In this document: one piece after another, positions 23,528 to 31,700 of the stretch
Position numbering within the stretch: the stretch's first letter is position 1
Layout of the letters: each line of letters opens with the position of its first letter
Source of the DNA: Lachnospiraceae bacterium
GTDB lineage: Bacteria > Bacillota > Clostridia > Lachnospirales > Lachnospiraceae
Reading direction: 5' to 3'
Assembly: GCA_900168235.1 (NCBI GenBank)
Contig: FUZG01000006.1
Location: 124,001 to 188,000, forward strand
Length of the DNA stretch: 64,000 bases
The notes under the pieces: model-generated
The model's input: only the letters and a program-made list of their open reading frames with translations
Told to the model about the DNA's origin: nothing
The model's database searches: none
Position numbers and translations under genes: made by a program

Positions 23528-25015
23528 ATGTTAAATCAGTATATTTGGGGATTGTACAAGAAATCCGAGGGAAGTAAAGTAATTGATGTTTTTCATGAGG
23601 GATTGTATGACAGGTTTTCGGATGAATATATCGATATGATCCATAATCTGTATGGATTTTATTGTGCGAATCCTGAATATGTTGACGTAGTAAGAAATGA
23701 TCTTCGGGAATTAAAACAGAATATAAGATACAATAGTTCCTATGAACAGACTGAAAAGGAAATAGATTTATATATTGATGGCGAAGATATAAATAAGTGT
23801 TTTGAATCTTTTTACGACGAAGTATTTCAACTGAACGAGCAGAGTACTTTTCAAGCGTTTATAAATTCTATGGAATACAGTACCACTTTGCTGTCGATTT
23901 ACTATCCTGGGTTGTTTATACCTTACTATTTCATGTGTAATTATAATGTTATAACAAAGATAGCAGAAGCATTTGATATTGATCTTCCAGAAATACCGCC
24001 AAAAGCAAATCACAAAGCAAGGATGTGGCACTATGTCGAATTATGCAAGTCACTCAATGCTTTTAGAAAAGAAAACAACCTTTCGCTTTCTGAATTATGC
24101 GCATTTCTTTATGATTTTGCTCCTCAATATATCGGTGGAAAGAAAAGCTATATAGTTGATGACCTTCCGGAGCCAAGAAGTGCGTTTTTTATTGGTGGAG
24201 GAGGAAAAAACGAGGATAGCGTGGCAGAAGAAGATGCAGATTCTATTACAAGGTGGCAATGTAATCCTGATACACGTGTTGGAGACATGATAGTTATGTA
24301 TCTTCGGACACCGATTAGCGCAATATCATCTATCTGGAGAGCTAGATCAGTAGGATTTATAGATCCGTTCTTTTGGTACTATAGGTGTACTTATATCGGG
24401 AATCCTGTAAAAGTAAAGCGAATACCGATAGATAAAATAAAGAAAGATAGGGTCTTAAAGAAGATGCCTATAGTAAAAAAGAATATGCAGGGAATAAATG
24501 GCGTTGAGCTCAAACCCTCTGATTATAATTACATTGTAGAAAAAACCAAAGCAGATGTTCTTAAACTTGAAAACAGTTTTGAAGTGGATTCCGAGGAATT
24601 TCCAAATGAAAAGGCAGTTGAGGATAAGTTGATAAAGCCACTTATCAAGAAGCTTGGTTATGAAGAGAGCGAGTATAAACAGCAGCTTTATATTGAAATA
24701 GGTAATCATAACTATGCATTGATTCCGGATTTTGTCTTATCACCTGCAACTTCAAAGGGGCATTATTCTGGATATGCCATAATTGAGGCAAAGCGAAGCA
24801 TTACATCAGAAAAACAGATGGAAGAAACAAAAACGCAGGCTCGAAGTTATGCAAAAATTCTGGGAGCTAAGTATTCTTCAATCGCATCGCAGGAGGGAAT
24901 CTGGGTTACATCATCTAGAGACGACTACACTAAAGATGTTTTTTCTGCTTCATGGGAAGAATTGAAAAATGAAGATACATTATTTGAGCTGCGAAAACGC
25001 ATCGGAAATGAGTGA
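23528..25015 (+). CDS. Modification-dependent nuclease: EVE-like plus PD-(D/E)xK domain
   Basis: 495 residues from ATG 23528, which has GGGAGAG just upstream; an in-frame ATG 23495 and TTG 23489 exist without a good site. The N-terminal half is helical and unassigned. The middle (RWQCNPDTRVGDMIVMYLRT, SSIWRARSVGFID) looks like an EVE/PUA-fold domain, which in other proteins reads modified cytosines. The C-terminal ~150 residues resemble the nuclease domain of type I R subunits: EKAVEDKLIKPLIKKLGY, PDFVLSP, AIIEAKRSI carry the D and E-x-K catalytic residues. I infer a type IV-like restriction enzyme that cuts modified foreign DNA. It shares bases 23885-23930 with a scar at 35.04 kb. Confidence 0.75.
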   Translation: MLNQYIWGLYKKSEGSKVIDVFHEGLYDRFSDEYIDMIHNLYGFYCANPEYVDVVRNDLRELKQNIRYNSSYEQTEKEIDLYIDGEDINKCFESFYDEVFQLNEQSTFQAFINSMEYSTTLLSIYYPGLFIPYYFMCNYNVITKIAEAFDIDLPEIPPKANHKARMWHYVELCKSLNAFRKENNLSLSELCAFLYDFAPQYIGGKKSYIVDDLPEPRSAFFIGGGGKNEDSVAEEDADSITRWQCNPDTRVGDMIVMYLRTPISAISSIWRARSVGFIDPFFWYYRCTYIGNPVKVKRIPIDKIKKDRVLKKMPIVKKNMQGINGVELKPSDYNYIVEKTKADVLKLENSFEVDSEEFPNEKAVEDKLIKPLIKKLGYEESEYKQQLYIEIGNHNYALIPDFVLSPATSKGHYSGYAIIEAKRSITSEKQMEETKTQARSYAKILGAKYSSIASQEGIWVTSSRDDYTKDVFSASWEELKNEDTLFELRKRIGNE

Positions 25016-25076
25016 TTTTATCGCTGAAAAGATGATCTATATGGAAGGATAATAGGTGTTTGAAAGATGTCTGCAA

Positions 25077-25272
25077 TAAGCGACAAGGCAAAAATAAAAA
25101 GAATTAGAATTATGTAAAATCTAATCTAAAAAGAATTCCTTTGGATGTACATAAGGAATATCGTGAATACATAAAAGGCGTTGCGCAGTCTTGCGGTATG
25201 TCGCTTAATGGCTTTATTAAGGCAGCTATTGAGGAGAAGATAGAGCGTTTATCTTCAACGGACACTGAGTAA
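25077..25272 (+). pseudogene. Frameshifted ribbon-helix-helix (Arc-like) antitoxin gene
   Basis: ATG 25077 encodes MSAISDKAKIKRI, then the frame breaks near 25113 and continues one frame over as NYVKSNLKRIPLDVHKEYRE, followed by SCGMSLNGFIKAAIEEKIERL to the TAA at 25270-25272. The two parts together make one Arc-type ribbon-helix-helix protein of about 65 residues, the kind found as antitoxins or small regulators. A single-base loss explains the break. No complete toxin partner is beside it. Confidence 0.75.
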
Positions 25273-25324
25273 TTACTTTAAGGTTAGAACGGCATGCTGA
25301 CGAAATATAAAAAGGACGAGAATT

Positions 25325-26308
25325 ATGGGAAAAGAAGAAAAGCGAATCTGGGGTATTCATACGCAGAATGACAATTTGTTTTTGAGAAATAATGTGATTG
25401 CTATTGGCTGGAACGCTATGGGAGATCTAAACCAGATTGAAGCAAATCGCGACGCATTTAAGGAGAAGTATGCCTTAACGTATCCAGATTCAAAAAAAGG
25501 CAGCATAGCAACTGGAGCAGGTATGCTTTATCGTTTTTGCTATGAAGCTCAAGTAGGGGATTATGTTGTTTTTCCTTCTAAAATCAATCGTGAAGTGAAT
25601 CTTGGAGTTATAGAAAGCGAGTATGTTTTCGATTCAACTCAGCCGGATTATGCGCAGACCAGAAAGGTAAAGTGGCTGAAACATCTGCCTAGGACTGTGT
25701 TTACCCAAGGTGCACTTTATGAGATAGGTTCTGCTATGTCTTTTTTCTCCGTAAAGAACTATGCGGATGAATTTATGGCAGCGCTTGATAAAGACTTTAG
25801 GAAAAATATATCATCTGAGCCTGATGATAGTGTAGCCGCAACAGCAGATGATATTATTGAGAGTACAAAGGATTTTATATTAAAAGAGTTGAGTCGTCAG
25901 CTTAAGGGTTACGATTTAGAGGGCTTTGTGGCTGATCTTCTCGGGGCGATGGGATATAGAACTACTATATCACCACAGGGAGGAGACAGCGGGATAGATA
26001 TTACTGCATATAAAGATGAGTTACCTCCTCGTATCTTGGTTCAGGTAAAAAGTCAGGACGGAGATATCAAGGAAACAACGATTCAGTCGCTGAAAGGTGC
26101 TATGCGTGAAGGAGATTATGGTCTTTTCGTTACGCTTTCAAATTACACGAAGAATGCTCGTAAATATCTTAATAGTACGCCCATTATCCGGGGAATAAAT
26201 GGAACGGAACTTGTAGATTTGATTTTGAAATATTACGAAGACTTGAGTGAGAAATACAGGAAAATGATTCCGCTCAAGAGAGTATATATTCCGGTTCCGA
26301 AGGAATGA
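25325..26308 (+). CDS. Mrr-like restriction endonuclease with EVE-like N terminus
   Basis: 327 residues. The N-terminal ~150 (RIWGIHTQNDNLFLRNNVIA, YEAQVGDYVVFPSKINREVN, LGVIESEYVF) fit an EVE/PUA-like reader fold. The C-terminal ~140 are an Mrr catalytic domain: LKGYDLEGFVADLLGAMGY, GGDSGIDITAY and ILVQVKSQDG hold the D and Q-x-K active-site residues. Such proteins cut DNA carrying modified bases (type IV restriction). It starts 52 bases after the frameshifted antitoxin gene. With the nuclease at 23528 and McrB at 44191, it is one of three modification-sensing nuclease systems in the island. Confidence 0.87.
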   Translation: MGKEEKRIWGIHTQNDNLFLRNNVIAIGWNAMGDLNQIEANRDAFKEKYALTYPDSKKGSIATGAGMLYRFCYEAQVGDYVVFPSKINREVNLGVIESEYVFDSTQPDYAQTRKVKWLKHLPRTVFTQGALYEIGSAMSFFSVKNYADEFMAALDKDFRKNISSEPDDSVAATADDIIESTKDFILKELSRQLKGYDLEGFVADLLGAMGYRTTISPQGGDSGIDITAYKDELPPRILVQVKSQDGDIKETTIQSLKGAMREGDYGLFVTLSNYTKNARKYLNSTPIIRGINGTELVDLILKYYEDLSEKYRKMIPLKRVYIPVPKE

Positions 26309-26356
26309 ATATATTAGAGAAAATATGAGAGGATTGTTATTTTCTGGGGTGTAGTG

Positions 26357-26629
26357 ATGCCTGAAAGATGGGGGCAAATATTTAAAAAAGAAAAACGGTA
26401 TGCTTATTCAATAGAGATGTATATGCTTTCATATTTACATAAGAATCATTGGAATCATATTTTTCAATACGATATGTTTCTTAAAGATATTAAGCTGCCT
26501 GCAAATAAACTCAATTTGAACAATATACAACGAGACTATTTGGCTCGTTTGGTTGAAACGGCAGTTAAAGCCGCTGTTTGTGATGAATCATCTCTGGGAG
26601 ATCAATACCGCAGGATTGCTAAAGGGTGA
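26357..26629 (+). CDS. Small hypothetical protein downstream of mrr-like gene
   Basis: 90 residues from ATG 26357 (a GTG precedes it in frame). It is basic and helical, starting MPERWGQIFKKEKRYAYSIE, with an even spread of aromatic residues and no signal or membrane segment. I do not recognise it. It lies 49 bases after the Mrr-like gene on the same strand and may belong to the same unit, perhaps as a specificity or immunity factor, but nothing in the sequence proves this. Confidence 0.5.
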   Translation: MPERWGQIFKKEKRYAYSIEMYMLSYLHKNHWNHIFQYDMFLKDIKLPANKLNLNNIQRDYLARLVETAVKAAVCDESSLGDQYRRIAKG

Positions 26630-26766
26630 GGAATTTACAATGAAAAAATGTAATATCTAAGATCTCTTTTACGTGAAAAATCCAATAGTTTTTTCGTTAG
26701 CAGACGGTCTTGTTATCTGCGTAGAAGTTTAGATTTGTGTTTTTAATATGAAAAACGTCAGATTTT

Positions 26767-26803
26767 ACCTCTTACCAGGGCTACTTGGTAGGAGGTATTT
26801 TTA
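26767..26803 (+). terminator. Terminator before the Xis-Int remnant
   Basis: ACCTCTTACC pairs with GGTAGGAGGT (one mismatch) around AGGGCTACTT and is followed by ATTTTTA. The rest of 26630-26901 shows no gene. Confidence 0.65.
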
Positions 26804-26901
26804 TGCGAGTGAATCCGATTATATACTTGCATATCAGTGCCTTTTAAGGGATTAATATGGATTAAATTTAGCTTTTTTAGGCAAAAGAAAGGGAGAGACA
26901 T

Positions 26902-27425
26902 ATGGTTATGGAAAAGGAAAATGTTAAAACAGGACTTGCTTCAGGAGAGAAATATCTGCTCACAATAAGGGAAGCATCAAGTTATTTTAACATTGGTACA
27001 AAGAAGCTCAGAAGAATAGAAGATCGGGTTCCGTCTAAAGTGGATAGAGTGATAGATGGATACAGCGGTTTTCTGTTTTATGATGAGAAGGATATGCCGC
27101 TGGTGGCAATGCACTGGCAGCACCGGTTCAATCATATGGTGAATAGATACAATGATATTTTTAAGGTGCAGCTTCCGAACATAACGCCGCATGTATGCCG
27201 GCACACTTATTGTTCTAACCAAGCCAAAGCGGGATAAATCCGAAGACCCTTCAGTATCTGATGGGGCATTCGGACATAAGCGTCACGATGAATGTTTACA
27301 CGCATGTAAACTTTGACGACGCTGAGGAGGAACTCCAGAAAATGGAAAAACTTCGTAAGGCTCAGGAAGAAATCGAGAAGGGGAAAGAGAAGCCGGTTTC
27401 GCAGAAGATGTTCAAGATAATATGA
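26902..27425 (+). pseudogene. Xis-Int fusion remnant of a Tn916-type element
   Basis: The first ~35 residues (EKYLLTIREASSYFNIGTKK, LRRIED) match Tn916-type excisionase. The frame then jumps into the C-terminal catalytic part of the matching tyrosine integrase: SGFLFYDEKDMPLVAMHWQH, NITPHVCRHTYCSNQAKAG. A frameshift at about 27230 gives a stop; one frame over the integrase continues with NPKTLQYLMGHSDISVTMNV and YTHVNFDDAEEEL, ending at 27423-27425. The RH-R-Y catalytic residues HVCRHT, GHSD and NVYTH are all present but split. So the middle (Xis end, Int start) is deleted, and this integrase is dead. Confidence 0.85.
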
Positions 27426-27440
27426 TATAGACAAGAAACA

Positions 27441-27471
27441 AAGCGCTCCGGCATATGTTGCGGGGGCGCTT
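27441..27471 (+). terminator. Hairpin after the integrase remnant
   Basis: AAGCGC pairs with GCGCTT with inner TCCGGC/GCGGGG pairing. No T run follows, so termination is weak; it may be a leftover of the element. Confidence 0.4.
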
Positions 27472-27514
27472 GTGAATTTGCTTATGGGAGACGAACTCAT
27501 ATTTTTATTATTTC

Positions 27515-27542
27515 TTGCATTATTCGTACAGACTGTTATAAT
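27515..27542 (+). promoter_or_regulatory. Promoter for a probable antisense antitoxin RNA
   Basis: TTGCAT and a perfect TATAAT are separated by 16 bases. Transcription would start near 27549 and run toward the 3' end of the toxin gene on the other strand. Confidence 0.6.
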
Positions 27543-27548
27543 CAAGAT

Positions 27549-27635
27549 AAAGAAAGAGCGGCAACCCCGCTTAGTAAATCATTTGGTTTTTAAGAATAAC
27601 CGCCTAGTTTACCAGACCGGGGCGGTTATTTCTTT
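27549..27635 (+). ncRNA. Probable antisense RNA of a type I toxin-antitoxin module
   Basis: From the promoter at 27515 an RNA of about 85 nt would end at AACCGCC/GGCGGTT (27599-27627) followed by ATTTCTTT. The same hairpin read on the minus strand ends the toxin mRNA, so the two RNAs overlap tail to tail by about 35 bases and could pair. This is the layout of type I systems such as TxpA/RatA. The boundaries are inferred from promoter and terminator sequence only. Confidence 0.55.
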
Positions 27636-27739
27636 ATCTTTGAGATCAATTCGATGATTAATCTTACAACTTCGATAACTAGCGTAATAAGCGCAATTAT
27701 CATTATTCCAAATGTGAATAACGTATCGTAAGTTACCAT
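27626..27739 (-). CDS. Holin-like type I toxin peptide
   Basis: 37 residues on the minus strand: MVTYDTLFTFGIMIIALITL then VIEVVRLIIELISKIKK. One hydrophobic span with a lysine-rich tail matches the putative holin-like toxin (Hol_Tox) family found with antisense antitoxin RNAs in Firmicutes. GGAGG (27749-27753 on the complement) is 9 bases upstream. Overproduced peptides of this type damage the membrane; the convergent RNA at 27549 would hold expression down. It lies directly after the integrase remnant, a typical place for an element-stabilising module. Confidence 0.75.
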   Translation of the reverse strand: MVTYDTLFTFGIMIIALITLVIEVVRLIIELISKIKK

Positions 27740-27910
27740 CGGCATCACCTCCTCGCCTACGCGAGGTTACCGCTCCACAGAAGATTGTATATTGTTTGGA
27801 ACAATTTTTCAAATACTTCTTAATTTCATTGATTGGCGATAATGGTTTTGGAACCTCTGATTTCTGTTGGTAAACAAAGGTATCGAGAAAATGAGGAGGG
27901 ACAGTGTATT

Positions 27911-28090
27911 ATGTGTGAAATCATAGAAAAGTTAAAAGATGAAACCCGTGTTGAGACAAGAGTGGAAACTCTTAATGCTTTGACTATAAAATTATTAAAC
28001 GAAAACCGCCCGGATGACCTTCGCCGTGCCGCGACAGTTTTTTCTTGTCAAGAGCAACTCTTAAATGAAATGTTTCCTGAAAAGCCATAA
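27911..28090 (+). CDS. Small hypothetical protein
   Basis: 59 residues from ATG 27911 with GAGGAGGGA upstream; the longer frame from 27833 lacks a site. The sequence (ETRVETRVETLNALTIKLL, NENRPDDLRRAATVFSCQEQ) resembles the C-terminal helical tail of Rpn/PD-(D/E)xK transposase-like proteins common in Lachnospiraceae, without their nuclease part. It may be a stand-alone small protein or a remnant. A terminator of the CCACAATTC family follows at once. Confidence 0.5.
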   Translation: MCEIIEKLKDETRVETRVETLNALTIKLLNENRPDDLRRAATVFSCQEQLLNEMFPEKP

Positions 28091-28093
28091 TAT

Positions 28094-28171
28094 AAAACCA
28101 CAATTCCGGTAGCAAATGCCGTGATATTGTGGTTTTATTTATCATATTCACTTATGCATCGACTTCACGTC
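28094..28171 (+). repeat. CCACAATTC terminator repeat with conserved tail, copy 3
   Basis: AAACCACAAT and ATTGTGGTTT pair around an inner GGTAGCAAATGCC loop with TTTATTT after it. The next ~35 bases (TTCACTTATGCATCGACTTC then ACGTCTG) match those after copy 4 at 37041-37083. The repeated unit is therefore about 78 bp, longer than a simple terminator. Confidence 0.65.
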
Positions 28172-28269
28172 TGTTAGTAGTACGATCAGTAGTAAAGCCA
28201 TCTCAGATGCCGTCAATAATCCCATTATGCCCGCATTATATGCGATTTATACTATCACCCCAATCGAGT

Positions 28270-28480
28270 GCCGTGGCAGACGAAAAGCACTTTAATTGGT
28301 GTCATAATATACTCCTTTATACCCCGAAAAGCCCGTGTTTACGCAGCGTTTCGGGGATTCTTATTATCGGTCTGAAATGACAAAATTATGTAGATTATAT
28401 CAAAATATGGCAAGTTATTACCAGCGGTTAGTAGTAAAAATAGTAGTAAATGTGGCGGAGAATAGGGGGGTTACTACTAA
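28270..28480 (-). repeat. Phosphatase 5'-end and leader repeat, copy A2
   Basis: On the minus strand ATG at 28305 begins MTPIKVLFVCHG, the start of a low-molecular-weight tyrosine phosphatase, but similarity stops after the CHG codons. Upstream (28306-28480) the leader hairpin CCCCGAAA/TTTCGGGG and the inverted TTAGTAGTAA (28428) and TTACTACTAA (28471) decamers repeat those before the intact gene. This looks like an attachment-site remnant rather than a decayed full gene, because the break coincides with that of copy A3. Confidence 0.75.
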
Positions 28481-28483
28481 TGA

Positions 28484-28574
28484 TTTTCTGCAATTCTCCA
28501 ATAAAGGAAATGTACCCGGAATTGACACGCCTGTTGATCTGGATATCCAGATCCTGAGAAGGGAAAATAATTAA
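28484..28574 (+). pseudogene. C-terminal gene fragment
   Basis: An open frame without a start encodes FLQFSNKGNVPGIDTPVDL then DIQILRRENN and a stop. It reads as the end of a protein whose beginning was lost at the repeat boundary. I do not recognise the family. Confidence 0.3.
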
Positions 28575-28580
28575 CCTAAC

Positions 28581-28623
28581 TGACAATCATTATCAATAAA
28601 GTGCTTATTGATAATGATTGTCA
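28581..28623. promoter_or_regulatory. Perfect 19-bp inverted repeat containing Fur-like boxes
   Basis: TGACAATCATTATCAATAA and its exact reverse complement flank AGTGC. Each arm contains a TGATAATGATTGTCA-like Fur box (consensus built from GATAATGATAATCATTATC). Ferric-uptake-type repression of the giant FMN-binding gene, whose start is 141 bases downstream, is likely. The repeat could also form a hairpin in RNA. Confidence 0.75.
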
Positions 28624-28763
28624 TGTGAGCGATTGCTAACAAAATCCTGTGTATGATAATCTGTACAAGGCTGTTTTGGAAATTTTTTTACATGATAGTT
28701 AGTAGACACAAAGCTATATATTTCTAACGGTTAAAAAGTGTAAATACACAAGGGAGAGAAGCA

Positions 28764-31700
28764 ATGCGAAAGAGAGTCAGAGAATTATCACTGGTGCTTT
28801 CACTCAGTATCTCAATGCTTGCGTCGGCGGTATGTCCGGCAGTGCCTGTTTTTGCAGACGAAATACAGGCTGACGAGATCGTGGGGATCAGTGAAAACGG
28901 TGAATTGCCGGTTGAGGTAAAAACGGCAGCGACGGCTTATAAAGACGGCGAATACACTGGTACAGGTAGGGGCAAAATAGGTGATATCACTGTAAAAGTC
29001 ACCATTAAAAATGGAAAGATCGATTCGATCGATGTGGTTTCACAGAATGAGACACCATCATTTTGGAAAAAAGCCCTTGAGCTTTTTGATATGATCGTAA
29101 GTCATCAGTCAACGGAAGTTGATAATATTTCCGGAGCAACAAAGAGCTCAGAGGGTATAAAAACAGCAGTAAATGATGCTTTAAGTAAAGCTGCTGTAAC
29201 AATCTTTGAGTCCGGTAATGGTACAAAGAAATCTCCATACGTGATCAAAAATCCGGAACAGCTTGCTGCATTTGCAGAATCTGTTGACAACGGAAATCCC
29301 TATACAGGTGAATTCATTGACCTCGGTGCTGATATTGATCTGTCAGGTATAGAAGACTGGAATCCGATCGGTACAGAAGCGCAGACAACGAAGTCTGTTG
29401 ATACTATATTTAATGGAACATTTAACGGTGAGAATCATCGTATCACCGGATTAACAATTAAGGAAAATGTAACAACGGCAAAGAGCCTGGGACTTTTCTC
29501 AACCCTTAACGGCTCTGCGGTTGTTGAAAATATCGTATTTGATGATGTAAAGATTGATCTTACTGCTTCAAATAAGGTATTTACAGGAACAGTTGCGGGA
29601 GATACCGTTGCCGGTTCACCGGTTGTTGATAACATTTCCGCAGAAGGAAGCATTAATATCTCCGCCAATACTGTAAAGATGACCATGAATGGCGGTATCC
29701 TCGGTCGTGCCATGAGGGGTGCCTCTGTTTTAAACTGTTTCACAAGTCTTGAGCAGAAGAATGAAGATGCAGGAGAATATGTGAATTCCTATGTCGCAGG
29801 AATTGTTGCAATGGGTAGTCTGAATAATACACTTGTGAATTGCGGAACTTCAGGAAGCATTACAAATAATACTCCTGCCAGCACAGGCCTAACAGGCGGA
29901 ATTACCGGCATGTATGCAGGAAAGATGTGGAATGTGTATTCTGACAGCAGCATAAAGGTGGTAAATTCTACCGGAACAGCAGGATTTACAGGTGCCATTG
30001 CGGGTCAGCTTACAACTTCCGGAATGTCAGGTGATAATTATCCGTCAGAGGGTGAACTCAGAGGCTTTGCTTACTATGCATCTGATGCAGACCTTTCTGT
30101 TTCTAAGACAGCTTCGGATGATAAAAAGACTGATATGATTCCGTCTGGAACCGGAAATACTTATGACAAGGCTTTTGAGGCAACTGCACTTAGTCTTTCT
30201 GAGATGAACGGAGAATCATTTGCGTCCAGGCTGAACGGAAACATCGCTGATGTCAGAAAGCTCATGAATGCATATAAAGTGAGCGGTCGAAGCCTCAATA
30301 AATGGATCGTATCAGGGGACAAGATTGTTTTAGGCACAGAGAGTGCAGAGAAAAACGCTGATACATTAGATTTCTTCGAGTCCGGCTCAGGAACAGCAGA
30401 AGATCCCTACATCATCGGAAACAGCACACAGTTAAGAGCTTTTGCTGAATCACTTAGTGATACTGTGGATTACAGCGGAAAAGTAATCGCGCTTAAAAGT
30501 GACATAGACATTTCTGATGCTGAATGGAGCCCGATTGGAGGCAGTGATTATTTATTTAACGGAACCTTTGACGGTAAAGGCTATTCCATAAACGGAATGA
30601 CTGCCGGAACCAAGGACAATCCCTATGACTCCGACAAGATGCCTTATTATGGTTTTTTCGGAATCCTTGATAAAAATGCAGTCGTAAAGAATCTGTCTCT
30701 GAAAAACATCTATATCAACGCAAAGTCTTCTAAGAGCGTTCTTATTGGCGGTGTTGCAGGCTACATGCAGGGTGTGTCTGAAAACAATGTCTATAAAGGT
30801 GCAAAGATCGATAACGTAGATGTTGAAGGTGAGATAACACTTGTAACAGAATCGGGAAATAACTACGCTGCAGGTATTGCAGGCATGCAGTATAAGGGGT
30901 CGATCATCAACTGTACGGTAGATTGTGATATCAGCGGAACTGTAAAGGACAGCTCACTTGCTGAGGCAGGCGGTCTTGTTGCACTTTGTAACCGCGGCCT
31001 TGTTGCAAATTCTTCCTTCTATGGAAAGGTATACGGAAGCGGAAGCAGAATACTTAGAGAAGGTGCAGACGAAGCGGATGAGGGAATGGCGATCGTAAGT
31101 CCCCTTATCGCCTGCAACGCAGGATCTCTCGTGAACTGCTATGCATCAGCAGATATTACTGCAAATGAATACAGCAAGTATACAGGCATGGTTTCCGGAT
31201 GGGTTACAGGTATCGGAAAAGCATACAGATGCTGGTATGATGCTGACAAAAATATGACCGTAAACGGAGCTGCAGTTTCTCCTGTTTCAGCGGTTGGCAC
31301 AATTATTTCAAAGGGTGTGAGCGATGAAACCTTTGAAAGCTATGCAGGCGGCCTGTCCTTTGAACTCGCGGCAGTATCCGGTGACGACGTGAAAAAGGCT
31401 TCTGACGGGCTCAATAAGTCCTTCAGTACATTGCCTGTAAAGATTGAGGATTACGGTGTTGAGAGTAACAGTCTTTATAAATGGTCATGGCATGAGGACA
31501 CAGCTAAGAATCTTGCAGACGGCGAAGCAGCAGAAGTGACCTATGTAAAGCCTGATGTAGAGAACCGTTCAGAGGAAGTTACAGAGGAACTAATGGACGG
31601 CACCTGGTACGGAAGAAGCAAGGACAAGAGCACTGTTGTAAAGATCACAACCAAATCCGGAAAGGTGACAGATACAGTTGTTGTTTCCGGTTCTGATTCC

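Noticed and set aside
27472-27657. 61-codon frame with a hydrophobic start near the type I toxin
   Set aside because: It contains the antisense promoter and terminator, has only a TTG start or an ATG without a site, and its end is antisense to the toxin. The RNA interpretation explains the region better.
28129-28380. 83-codon frame across repeat A2
   Set aside because: It spans the terminator tail and the antisense of the phosphatase remnant, with no ribosome site.
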